A stretch of 48,954 nucleotides of DNA. It comes from CAZVYJ01 sp964631565 (lineage in GTDB: Bacteria; Planctomycetota; Phycisphaerae; SM23-33). Made by a program: the position numbers and the translations under genes. How positions within the stretch are numbered: position 1 is the stretch's first letter; each line of letters begins with the position of its first letter. Shown here one piece after another: positions 40,467 to 48,597 of this stretch. The notes beneath the pieces were generated by a model, which was given only the letters and a program-made list of their open reading frames with translations, searched no databases and was not told the origin of the DNA. Location: the NCBI GenBank assembly GCA_964631565.1, contig CAZVYJ010000022.1:1-48954 (forward strand). Direction: 5' to 3'.

Positions 40467-43400
40467 TCATTTGCCGACGGCCTTGCCGAAGTTGGCCATC
40501 ATGTCGCGCATGTCGTGAACTATCTCGGGCAGGTCGTGCCCGGTCAGAAGCCGCAGCCTGCGATTGGCCTCGATGGGATTCTCGCCGGCGGTCTGGAGGA
40601 TTTCGCTTATCTTCTTCCACTTCTCGATGTTTTTATTGATGTTCGGCGCGTTCTTGGGGAATTTCTTGGACGCCTCTTCCAGCACGTATATAAGCTTGGA
40701 GTCGATATCCTTTGCCGTGCCGCGGCTGGCTTCGACCATGCCCTGAAGCTTGCTCAGGGCCGGGTCGCTCATCATTTCGCCCGCCTTGACGGCCGTCACG
40801 TCGGCGGCCTGGCCCGCCCAGTTGGCTTTAATCTCGCCCACGTTGACATGCTTTGCGCTCTCATCGCCGAGCCAGGCCAGGTCCTTGTACGACTCCTTGT
40901 TGGCGGAGGTGGTGAAGGTTTCCCCGGACGTTCGGGCGTTGCGCCCCGTGACGCGGTGATACGCCTCGTTCCATGCCTTTTGCGCATCCTCATTCATGGC
41001 GCTGGTGGACACGCGACAGCCGTCCTTCACCCATGTCATGCCTTCCTCGAGCACGCCCTTGTCGTAGTCCATGCCCACGCTGCCGGCCGATGCGGAGTTG
41101 CGGAAGTCGCGGAACAGCCAGCGGTCAGCGTCCTTGTAGCCTCTTTCCTGCATTATCCTGATGAATTCCTTCTCGGCCTCGGCGTGGTTCTGGCCCATGC
41201 GGAAGATGAAGTCATCGATGGCGCTGGCGTTCTGCCCCTGCTTCTGCATCTGCTTCATCAGGAGTTTTGATTCCATGCAGCTGTTCAGGCTGGCGGCCTT
41301 CTGCTGAAGCTGCCTTTCCATGGCCGCTATCTCGGCTGCCGAGCCGCCGAACTGCGTCACTCGCTGGTACTCCTTGTAGGTTCGCGCGTAATCATCCACC
41401 AGCGATGCGCCGTCGGCGAGCTTCTGCTTGTACTCGGCGAGCTGGAACTGCTCCTTGACGGTGGGGCGTTTCGGCATCTCGCCGGCCTTCGGCGGCGTGC
41501 CGAATATCTTGCCGCAGCCGTATTCGATGGTCTTCGCCAGCAGGAACGCCTCGCAGGCCCGTTCGACTGCGCCGGCGACTCCTTTTTCGCTGCCGATGTA
41601 GCCGCCGTGCACGTAGCCTTCCATCGCCTCGCTGGCGACGAAAGTGGCGGTGTTGTACCATGCCGCCCCGCGCTTGACGCCCTCGAAAATTCTCGCGCCC
41701 AGCGACGGGTCGGTCTGCGGGCCGGCCTTGGTCGGCGGCGGCCCTTCGATGAAACCTGTCGCCCCCTGATACGCCACCATCACGCCATGCCCGCCGCCGA
41801 GGGCCAGCACGAACATCGAACGGTCGCAGGTGGTTTTTATCGACTGCACGTAAGCCAGGTTCCGGTCGGCGTCGATGGCCGCTTCCTCGGCCTTGGCGGC
41901 GTCCTGCTCGAGACTGCCCTGAACCTTGTTGCAGACAATCTGCGTGAGCTTCTTGAGCCTGGACATGTCCTGGCCGGCCATCGTCTTGGCGTCGAGATTC
42001 CTGTTGATGAACTCGCGGAGCTTTTCGCCGTCTTCGCCTTTCAGCAGCCTGGCCATCCGCTGAATGCCGTCGGAGTAGCGCTGGCCGGCGGCGAGGTTGT
42101 TGACTTCCTCCCGGCACTTGTTGACGAACTGCGCGTGCAGCACCTCGTCGAGCGTCGTGCGGGTGTGCACCAGCTGGCCGGTCTTGATCGTGTCGATGCG
42201 GTCCTGCTCGGCCTGGATGTCCGCCTGGGCGTACATGAGCCTTCGGGCCAGCTCGCTGCGGCGGTCGGGGTCGGTTTCGCGGGAAAGCTCCTGGCGGTCC
42301 TTCTCCATGTTCCGCTTGATGATGACGATGTTCGCCTCGTAGAAGGCTATCTGCTCGGCCTGGACGGCAGGGTCGATTTTTTCTGTTTCGTCAATATCGC
42401 CCGGCTGCTGGTCTCCGCCCTCGGTTTCTGTTTTCGGCGGCGGCCAGGCGCCGGCCTCGTTGGTGTCATCGTCGGCGACGGCGTCCGGGTCGTGCGAGTA
42501 AAGGTAATAGACGCACCATCTGGCGCCGCCGACGTTGAACGGCCCGCCGCTGGTCGAGACCTGTATCCTTACGAGGCAGTCGACGTCATATTTTTCCCCG
42601 GTCTTGCTGTCGTGGTCGGTTTCGCTTTGCCAGCCGTACATCGTCAGCTCACCGGTCTGCGTCTTGGGCGTCCTCTCATCGATACTCTTGGCGTACCCGC
42701 CGGCGAAAGCTATGATGCCTTTGATTTCCCCGGTCTCCCTGTTGATCATGCAGACGTCGACATTCATTGTGCCCATATTGTTTCGCTGGCCGGGCTTGGA
42801 GAGATTCTCCATCCGGCACATTCGCTTGGCCGCCTTGGGAGAACGCATGGTCATTATCAGCGGCAGCGGCTCCCAGCTGAACCGGAACAGGCAGGTTTCC
42901 ATTACCTCGTCGCTGTCGAAGTTGGCGGGATAGACCGACTTGGCGATCAGGACGTTGTCCTTCAGCTCAGCCTCCCACGATGACAGGTCGTATTGCTTGT
43001 TTTCGTTGGGGTACGCGTTGATGTTCGGCCGTTGCGGCAGCGTTCTCTCGACCCATCGCTTCTGGAACACCCACGCGCCGGGCTCGTCCTCTTTCGGTGC
43101 GGCGTACTTGCGGGCCTGGGCGACCATGTCCTTGAACGCCTTGCGCCGCCGGGCCTTTTCGGTCAGCGGGTTGGGCGGGTCGCCCAGTGCGGTAATCGCA
43201 GCCGTCACGTCGTTCATCTGTCGGCTGAGCGAGGCGAGCATGTTCTTGCGGCTGTATGCGACTTCAAGGGCGTCTTCAAGAACGTCCGGCAGGTTCATCG
43301 CCGCCGCCGTCGTCGCCTCCTGCCATGCCGCGTCGAACTCCAGCGACGTCTGCGCCATCGCCGCGCGGATCGTCAGGAACTGGCCCAGCAGCGGGTTGAG

Positions 43401-43706
43401 CCTGTTGAGGTAAGCGACGCCTTCCTCGAACGGGAAGTCCTGCATCGGGGCCCAGGCGGCCTCGAAATCCCTGGTCTGCTGGGGCGTCATCTCGCCCTGC
43501 ACCAGCCGCATCGCCTCCATGGCGGCAGAAACCTGCCCGGCCCACATCGAGGCGGTAATGTTGTTTATCTCCAGGAACGGAGCGAACTGGGTGGCTTCGG
43601 CCTGCGGCGCCGCCGCTTCCTGGCCGGTCGCGACAAGACAAACCAGAATGACCATCACCAGGAACAGACAGCACGCGCTTACGTTGCTGAATCTGTGTAA
43701 ATACAT
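40467..43706 (-). CDS. Large secreted protein of unknown function
   Basis: A 1079-residue protein not recognised as any family. An N-terminal signal peptide (about 1-28, CLFLVMVILVCLVATGQ) is followed by a helical region (40-180), a beta-rich domain (about 220-420) and an acidic linker with ETEGGDQQPGDIDETEKID. Long coiled coils (about 450-640) come next, then a hydrophobic Gly/Ala-rich patch (about 640-720) and a helical C-terminus. A motif near 850, RNSASAGSVGMDYD, stands out from the helical background and slightly recalls a nucleotidyltransferase GS...DxD, but this is weak. The ATG at 43706 has AGGAGAC upstream. The open frame 72 codons further upstream crosses a repeat and is not coding. 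A perfect TTGACA lies at 43849-43844 on the minus strand. Confidence 0.7.
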   Translation of the reverse strand: MYLHRFSNVSACCLFLVMVILVCLVATGQEAAAPQAEATQFAPFLEINNITASMWAGQVSAAMEAMRLVQGEMTPQQTRDFEAAWAPMQDFPFEEGVAYLNRLNPLLGQFLTIRAAMAQTSLEFDAAWQEATTAAAMNLPDVLEDALEVAYSRKNMLASLSRQMNDVTAAITALGDPPNPLTEKARRRKAFKDMVAQARKYAAPKEDEPGAWVFQKRWVERTLPQRPNINAYPNENKQYDLSSWEAELKDNVLIAKSVYPANFDSDEVMETCLFRFSWEPLPLIMTMRSPKAAKRMCRMENLSKPGQRNNMGTMNVDVCMINRETGEIKGIIAFAGGYAKSIDERTPKTQTGELTMYGWQSETDHDSKTGEKYDVDCLVRIQVSTSGGPFNVGGARWCVYYLYSHDPDAVADDDTNEAGAWPPPKTETEGGDQQPGDIDETEKIDPAVQAEQIAFYEANIVIIKRNMEKDRQELSRETDPDRRSELARRLMYAQADIQAEQDRIDTIKTGQLVHTRTTLDEVLHAQFVNKCREEVNNLAAGQRYSDGIQRMARLLKGEDGEKLREFINRNLDAKTMAGQDMSRLKKLTQIVCNKVQGSLEQDAAKAEEAAIDADRNLAYVQSIKTTCDRSMFVLALGGGHGVMVAYQGATGFIEGPPPTKAGPQTDPSLGARIFEGVKRGAAWYNTATFVASEAMEGYVHGGYIGSEKGVAGAVERACEAFLLAKTIEYGCGKIFGTPPKAGEMPKRPTVKEQFQLAEYKQKLADGASLVDDYARTYKEYQRVTQFGGSAAEIAAMERQLQQKAASLNSCMESKLLMKQMQKQGQNASAIDDFIFRMGQNHAEAEKEFIRIMQERGYKDADRWLFRDFRNSASAGSVGMDYDKGVLEEGMTWVKDGCRVSTSAMNEDAQKAWNEAYHRVTGRNARTSGETFTTSANKESYKDLAWLGDESAKHVNVGEIKANWAGQAADVTAVKAGEMMSDPALSKLQGMVEASRGTAKDIDSKLIYVLEEASKKFPKNAPNINKNIEKWKKISEILQTAGENPIEANRRLRLLTGHDLPEIVHDMRDMMANFGKAVGK

Positions 43707-43860
43707 GATTGCGTCTCCTGCCGTCGATATGGAATAAACCCGCCCGGCGAAATCCCTGCTGCCCGGCGGATTCCGGAACAGCGATAAATATCCGCCGAGA
43801 TATTGTCCCCTAAAAATAAAGTTTGGCAAGAGGCTTGGCACTCTGTCAAATATGATTTGA

Positions 43861-43931
43861 GGGTGCCACGGCTTGCTCGCAAGCCGTGTTCGTTCAGGGT
43901 CAACACGGTATGCAAGCATCCCGTGGCACCC
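43861..43931. repeat. Hairpin repeat, second copy of the 72-base family
   Basis: GGGTGCCACGG (43861-43871) and its exact complement (43921-43931) enclose a 10-base-pair hairpin CACGGCTTGC-TC-GCAAGCCGTG (43867-43888) and a second stem ACGG-t-ATGC-AA-GCAT-c-CCGT. It has the same plan and length as 12610-12681. The two copies differ in the hairpin by a G-C swap on both sides, so pairing is kept. It lies between the large secreted protein gene and rsmH and has no 15-base terminal arms here. Confidence 0.75.
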
Positions 43932-43994
43932 ACCGATTGAGCACAGACAGAGCTCTATTTTACATCTTGCCCCATACCCTGCGCGGAGGCTGAG

Positions 43995-45074
43995 TCATTG
44001 ATTTTCCGCCGCGACGCGCGCCCAGCGGAACTTGGCCGAGCTGCTGCGCGGGTTCCGGTAAACCTCCCGGCCGCTCGGGCGGATGACCTGCCCGCTGTAT
44101 GCCTCATAGACGCCCCGGTCGTAGCCGTCGCGAAATGCGTTTTTGACCAGCCGGTCCTCGCCGCTGTGGAAGCTGATGACGCCTATCCGCCCGCCGGGCC
44201 TCAGGCACTGCGGCGCGACGCGCAAAAGCTGGCGAAGGGCCGAAAGCTCGTCGTTAACCAGTATCCGCAGCGCCTGAAACGTTCGCATGGCCGGGTGGGC
44301 GTCCTCGTAGGCGGCCTGCTTCTTCCAGAGCTTTTCAACCGTTCCCTTGGCGTTGAAGACCAGCCTCTTGAGCTGGCCGGTCGTGGTTATCGGCGACGCC
44401 TGACGCTGGCTCACGATCCACCTGGCGATTTTTGCGTGGTCAGGCTCGTCGGCAAGCTCCCAAAGCGCTGCCGACAGCTCCGCCTCGCTGAGCGACATCA
44501 GCAAATCAGCCGCAGTCCGCTGCCGGCGGAGGTCCATCCGCATGTCGAGCGGTGCGTCGTCGTGCTTGTAGCTCATGCCGCGGGCAGGGTCGTCTATCTG
44601 CATGCTCGATACGCCCAGGTCGGCGAAAATTATGTCAAAGCCGTCCAGGCCTTCCTCGGCCATCACCTTGGCGATGCCTGCGAAGTTGGCGTGATGCGCG
44701 CTTACCGGCAGGCCCGCCGCCTCCAGCCGCTTGCGCGTGCGCTGCAGCTCAGCCGCGTCAACGTCGAAGCCGATGACCCGCCCATTCGGCTGAACCGCCT
44801 TTGCGAAGGCGGCTGCGTGCCCGCCGTAGCCCAAAGTGCAGTCGGCGACAATCTCGCCGGGCCGCGGCGCGAGAAATTCAATCGCCTCCGCCAACATCAC
44901 CGGCACGTGCGCGCCTGCCGGCGTGCGCCGCCGGCCGATTACGTGCTGCATCATCTCCGCATCGCCGGCAAGCTCCTTGTACCGCTGTTCGAAGCGGCGC
45001 GGATGCGTGCCGGGATATCGCTTGCGGCGCTTATGCTGTCCGCCGCCGGACTGATTATCGTCTTGCCTTGCCAT
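43995..45074 (-). CDS. rsmH: 16S rRNA m4C1402 methyltransferase RsmH
   Basis: A 359-residue SAM-dependent enzyme that methylates N4 of C1402 in 16S rRNA. The family core starts at HVPVMLAEAIEFLAP (about residue 55), followed by the SAM site DCTLGYGGHAAAF, the motif ADLGVSSMQID, and the C-terminal RIGVISFHSGEDRLVKN. The first 50 residues are a basic extension (QHKRRKRYPGTHPRRF) that most RsmH proteins lack. A TATAAT box (45090-45085 on the minus strand) is only 11 bases from the ATG, so the mRNA has almost no leader. The gene is not next to mraZ, ftsI or mur genes, unlike in most bacteria. Confidence 0.93.
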   Translation of the reverse strand: MARQDDNQSGGGQHKRRKRYPGTHPRRFEQRYKELAGDAEMMQHVIGRRRTPAGAHVPVMLAEAIEFLAPRPGEIVADCTLGYGGHAAAFAKAVQPNGRVIGFDVDAAELQRTRKRLEAAGLPVSAHHANFAGIAKVMAEEGLDGFDIIFADLGVSSMQIDDPARGMSYKHDDAPLDMRMDLRRQRTAADLLMSLSEAELSAALWELADEPDHAKIARWIVSQRQASPITTTGQLKRLVFNAKGTVEKLWKKQAAYEDAHPAMRTFQALRILVNDELSALRQLLRVAPQCLRPGGRIGVISFHSGEDRLVKNAFRDGYDRGVYEAYSGQVIRPSGREVYRNPRSSSAKFRWARVAAENQ

Positions 45075-45103
45075 TGTCCGCGGGATTATAGCCGTTTGCT
45101 TTC

Positions 45104-45377
45104 CGTAGCACAGCCCCATACGGGTAGACTGTCTCGGCTGTGAATTTTTCGTGGCACAACTGTCCCGCCTGTGTTCATAAATTCAAAATATGAAGCACGA
45201 GACTGGCGGCAACCCGGAACATGGAACCCGGAACCCGGAACCCGTAAAAAACCGCAATTGATCCGCCGCCTATTTAGCCGGCCGTCCTTGGACGGCCGGG
45301 GTCTTGCTCGCTGCTGTCAAGAAGCTGTTTGATTCGGATTGATTTTCCCGTAGCACAGATGTTTCGGCCGTGTCAAC
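45104..45377. repeat. Cluster of short palindromic repeats between rsmH and the R-M gene
   Basis: Three related copies follow the pattern CGTRGCACAR...CGSCYGTG: 45104-45142 (with perfect CACAGCC/GGCTGTG arms), 45150-45176, and 45349-45377, the last overlapping the stop of the R-M gene. Between them lie three tandem GGAACCC units (45223-45243), a perfect palindrome CCGGCCGTCC-TT-GGACGGCCGG (45278-45299), and GAAGCTGTTT (45321-45330), which equals the first ten bases of the terminal arm (with one flanking G) of the element at 12587. No gene is present in this 298-base gap. Confidence 0.7.
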
Positions 45378-48300
45378 AGGGCCAGGATGGTATAGCCGCG
45401 TCGATCTCGTCCATGATACGAATCGTCTGCCGGATGGATTCAGTTATCTTCAGGTATGTTTCTATGTCGTCGTAGCTGAGCGTGCGCCCCTTGCGGTCCT
45501 TGAGCCACTTTTCGCACACCTGGTAACCGCCTACATGGAACTCCCACACTTCCGGCGGGACATTGTCGAAATACTGGGCGTCGTTGATGTAAACTCGACC
45601 CGGCGTTTCTTTTGTCGGCGGCTTGTACGCGCCGCTTCCGGTGCGCGTCACCTTGTTATCGCCCTTTTGCGGATACACGGCCTGCGGCCTGGGAACCTGC
45701 TCCAGCAGGTGCAGGCCGACAAGCTCGCCGCCAAGTTCGCACAGGCGGGCGAACAGTTTCTTGTCGCCTGTCAGAGGCAGGCGGGGGAAATCTATCTTGA
45801 GGAATTCGGCGTACCTGCTGCGATACGTCGGGCTGTGGAAAACCGCGTATGCGTAATGGAAGATATCCTCCGGGCCGAACGTCTTTTTAAGGTCGCCGCG
45901 CCCGTCGCTGACGAATTTAAGACCGAGTTTCGCCGCGAACTCCTCGACAAACTTCGGCTCAAGATTAGGCCGACGACCGCCCTTGCCCTCCGGCCAAGGC
46001 GATGATTCCAGCATCTTCTCAGGGTCGGGATAAAGATAAAGGGGGAAAAGTGAATTGATATCGTATGCAGAACACGATTTGTGGCCACAAATATTTTTTG
46101 TTACATAAACATCCCATTTATCCCGTGTCTGCCTTGTTGCTATAAGACCAAGATTCTCCCCCGCCAGCATGTGGCGCATGCCTTCCGGTCGAGGCATACA
46201 GATAAAACCTCTTGTTACTCCCGTGTAGTATGTATATTTGATGTCAAAAGGCCGATAAAGGACTGGAACCACTTTAGACTGGTTTGGCCCGGAGTTGCGT
46301 ATATCTTTTTGCGCCAATTCAACTTTCCAGTCTCTTACATCTTTCCCCAGGTTGTATTCTGCGCGAGCTGTCTCCGGTGGAAGTTTGACGAAATTTTTTA
46401 CAACCTCCCATACTTTTTCAGGCGAGTCTTGTATGGTCAAAGCATCTCTCGCGGTAACGATACCGACTGAATTAACTTTTATGACGTCAGTTATTCTCCA
46501 GCCTTCATCGTATTCTTTAAGCAGTGTGATATCCTGCGGTGCGAAGAGGTAGAACGGTTTTTGCGGCCGGGCTTGCACCCACTGCGTATCAGTCACATCA
46601 TGAATGTTGAGATATTCGTACTTGTCCGGCCTTGCACCCCACAGGTCGGCGTGAAAAACATTTGCGGCCTGTTTTTTGCCGGTTTTGTCCTTAGGCGGAT
46701 GCTTGACCATCAGGCATATCGCCACACCCTGCTGGATATCGAAGACATTCTCATCTTTGCCTCCGTCCGGTGCGGTTTCTCTTTTTTTGGCGTTGCCGTG
46801 CAGGTCGAGTATATAAATTTCGTCGAATGTCTGCATGAGGCTCTGGCGCATGCCGCGAAATGTCGGGTTGTCAATGTAGCCGTGATTCGTGATGAAGCCG
46901 AGAACGCCGTAGCCGGTCCGCTCTATGCGGTACTGCGAAAAGCGTATGAACTTGACGTAATCATCGTTCAGCCACTTGGGATTCCGTTCGCCGAGGCCTG
47001 CGCCGTCGCATTCAAAATAGCTCGGCGCGCCCGTGGGCAGTTTTTCGTGGATCAGGTCTTTCGACCACTGGTTGTTGTTCGCGGAATGGCCCGAATAAGG
47101 CGGGTTTCCCATGATGACCATAATCGGAGACTGGGTTTTGACCCTGCTTGCGGCGTTGGCTTCCAGTACAATTTGGTTGGCAAATGGAAAACGTGGAATT
47201 GCTTCTAAATCACTCTTTTCCAGCGTGTTTGTGAGGTACACATGGAGGCGTTCGGTTCCGTGGAAGTCATAGCCTGTTTCGCCCAGCAGCCAGCCGAGCT
47301 TGAGATGCGCCACGGTGTACGGCGCCATCATCAGCTCAAAGCCGTTGAGTCTCGGCAGCAGGTGCTGTGAAACGTATCCCGCCCAAGCGCCGCGATTGGC
47401 GGAGAGCGTATCGTAAATTGTTCGCACAGTTTCAAAGAGGAACGTTCCCGTGCCGACGGCCGGGTCAAGTATCTGCACGCGGTGGACTTCCTGTTTTCTC
47501 TTGCCGTTCTTCTTTGTGTCGTCAGCAATTTCGATTGTGACCTTGCTGCTGTCGGCCAGCCCGGCCGGACAGGCGAAGTCGCGCTTGAGAATTTCATTGA
47601 TGCTGCGGACGATGTATCCGACGACCGGCTCGGGCGTGTAGTACACGCCTCGCGATTCGCGCAGTTCGGGGTCGTATGCAGCCAGGAACGTCTCGTAGAA
47701 ATGCACGATAGGGTCGTCCTGTCGGGTGGCCTTGCCGAAGTCCTTCAGGATTTCAGACATTGCGCATCGCCGCAGCATGTTCACAAGCATTTCGACGGCC
47801 CAGACGATGCTCTGGTCAAGCTGCGTGCCGGCGATGTATTCGAAGACCGCACGCAGGAAGGGGTTGGTGGCCGGCAGGTCGTATGCCGCGTGCTCGCGGG
47901 TGAATTTGTGGGCGTCCTGGTCGGGGACGTTCACACGTGCGCTGAACATGCCGTAGCATACGGTCTGCGCGTACATATCGGCGAATTCTTCCGGCTTGAT
48001 GTTGGCGAGGATCGTCTGGCGGAACGATTCGTACTCGCCGTGCAGCGTTCCGGCTTCGTCTTCAAGCGCGAAGGCTTTTGTGATGGCGTCGCGTATGATT
48101 TGGGCGACGTTGGCCATGCGCGCGGCAAGCTCCCTGGGCGTGCCTATGGTTTTGCTGCTTGCGGAGAAGAACGCATTAAACAGGGATTCAAGATGCTCCT
48201 GCGCACCGGCGAGCGATTTGATTTTGCCTTTGGCGTCAACGGCGGCCAGGCGAACCTGCATGTGCAATTCGCCGTTGGTGTAATAGCGGAATTCGAGATA

Positions 48301-48597
48301 GTCGGTGAGAATTAGGTTATCGAGGCTCTCGCGATAACGCTTCAACTGGTCGGTTTTTTCGATATCGTCGAGCTGGATGCCTATGTCCTTGCATTCGACA
48401 TAGCCGACCGGAACATCTTTGCGATTAACAATGAAATCCGGCGCGCCGCATTTAATTCGCCGGGGTTCGTTGACGGCGTTAATTTCTTTCGATGCGGATT
48501 CAAGCAGAGCCTGCAATGCCGGACGATGCGAGTGCTCGGTGGCATCTCCGGTCGCCAGTTTGCTTGATATCGCCTTTAAATAGCCTTTGAAATCCAT
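45373..48597 (-). CDS. Single-polypeptide restriction-modification enzyme (PD-(D/E)XK nuclease and N6-adenine methylase)
   Basis: A 1074-residue enzyme. Residues 1-140 form a PD-(D/E)XK nuclease domain: E21, D54 in GAPDFIV, E68 and K70 in GYVECKD. A helical region leads to the gamma-type N6-adenine methylase with D378 in DPAVGTGTFLF (SAM site) and N498-Y501 in MGNPPYSG (catalytic). The C-terminal 400 residues should be the target-recognition domain of the type seen in ISP enzymes. No helicase domain is present, so it is closer to type IIG-like proteins than to the longer LlaGI/LlaBIII enzymes. No separate methylase, specificity or helicase gene is adjacent. AT-rich patches in the C-terminal half suggest acquisition by transfer. 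Confidence 0.85.
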   Translation of the reverse strand: MDFKGYLKAISSKLATGDATEHSHRPALQALLESASKEINAVNEPRRIKCGAPDFIVNRKDVPVGYVECKDIGIQLDDIEKTDQLKRYRESLDNLILTDYLEFRYYTNGELHMQVRLAAVDAKGKIKSLAGAQEHLESLFNAFFSASSKTIGTPRELAARMANVAQIIRDAITKAFALEDEAGTLHGEYESFRQTILANIKPEEFADMYAQTVCYGMFSARVNVPDQDAHKFTREHAAYDLPATNPFLRAVFEYIAGTQLDQSIVWAVEMLVNMLRRCAMSEILKDFGKATRQDDPIVHFYETFLAAYDPELRESRGVYYTPEPVVGYIVRSINEILKRDFACPAGLADSSKVTIEIADDTKKNGKRKQEVHRVQILDPAVGTGTFLFETVRTIYDTLSANRGAWAGYVSQHLLPRLNGFELMMAPYTVAHLKLGWLLGETGYDFHGTERLHVYLTNTLEKSDLEAIPRFPFANQIVLEANAASRVKTQSPIMVIMGNPPYSGHSANNNQWSKDLIHEKLPTGAPSYFECDGAGLGERNPKWLNDDYVKFIRFSQYRIERTGYGVLGFITNHGYIDNPTFRGMRQSLMQTFDEIYILDLHGNAKKRETAPDGGKDENVFDIQQGVAICLMVKHPPKDKTGKKQAANVFHADLWGARPDKYEYLNIHDVTDTQWVQARPQKPFYLFAPQDITLLKEYDEGWRITDVIKVNSVGIVTARDALTIQDSPEKVWEVVKNFVKLPPETARAEYNLGKDVRDWKVELAQKDIRNSGPNQSKVVPVLYRPFDIKYTYYTGVTRGFICMPRPEGMRHMLAGENLGLIATRQTRDKWDVYVTKNICGHKSCSAYDINSLFPLYLYPDPEKMLESSPWPEGKGGRRPNLEPKFVEEFAAKLGLKFVSDGRGDLKKTFGPEDIFHYAYAVFHSPTYRSRYAEFLKIDFPRLPLTGDKKLFARLCELGGELVGLHLLEQVPRPQAVYPQKGDNKVTRTGSGAYKPPTKETPGRVYINDAQYFDNVPPEVWEFHVGGYQVCEKWLKDRKGRTLSYDDIETYLKITESIRQTIRIMDEIDAAIPSWPC

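Noticed and set aside
43707..43919. A 72-codon upstream extension of the large secreted protein
   Set aside because: It crosses the hairpin repeat at 43861, would bury the signal peptide, and the internal ATG at 43706 has a good AGGAGAC ribosome site.
45215..45243. The GGAACCC units as a CRISPR-like array
   Set aside because: The units are 7 bases long and directly adjacent with no spacers, so this is a simple tandem repeat.
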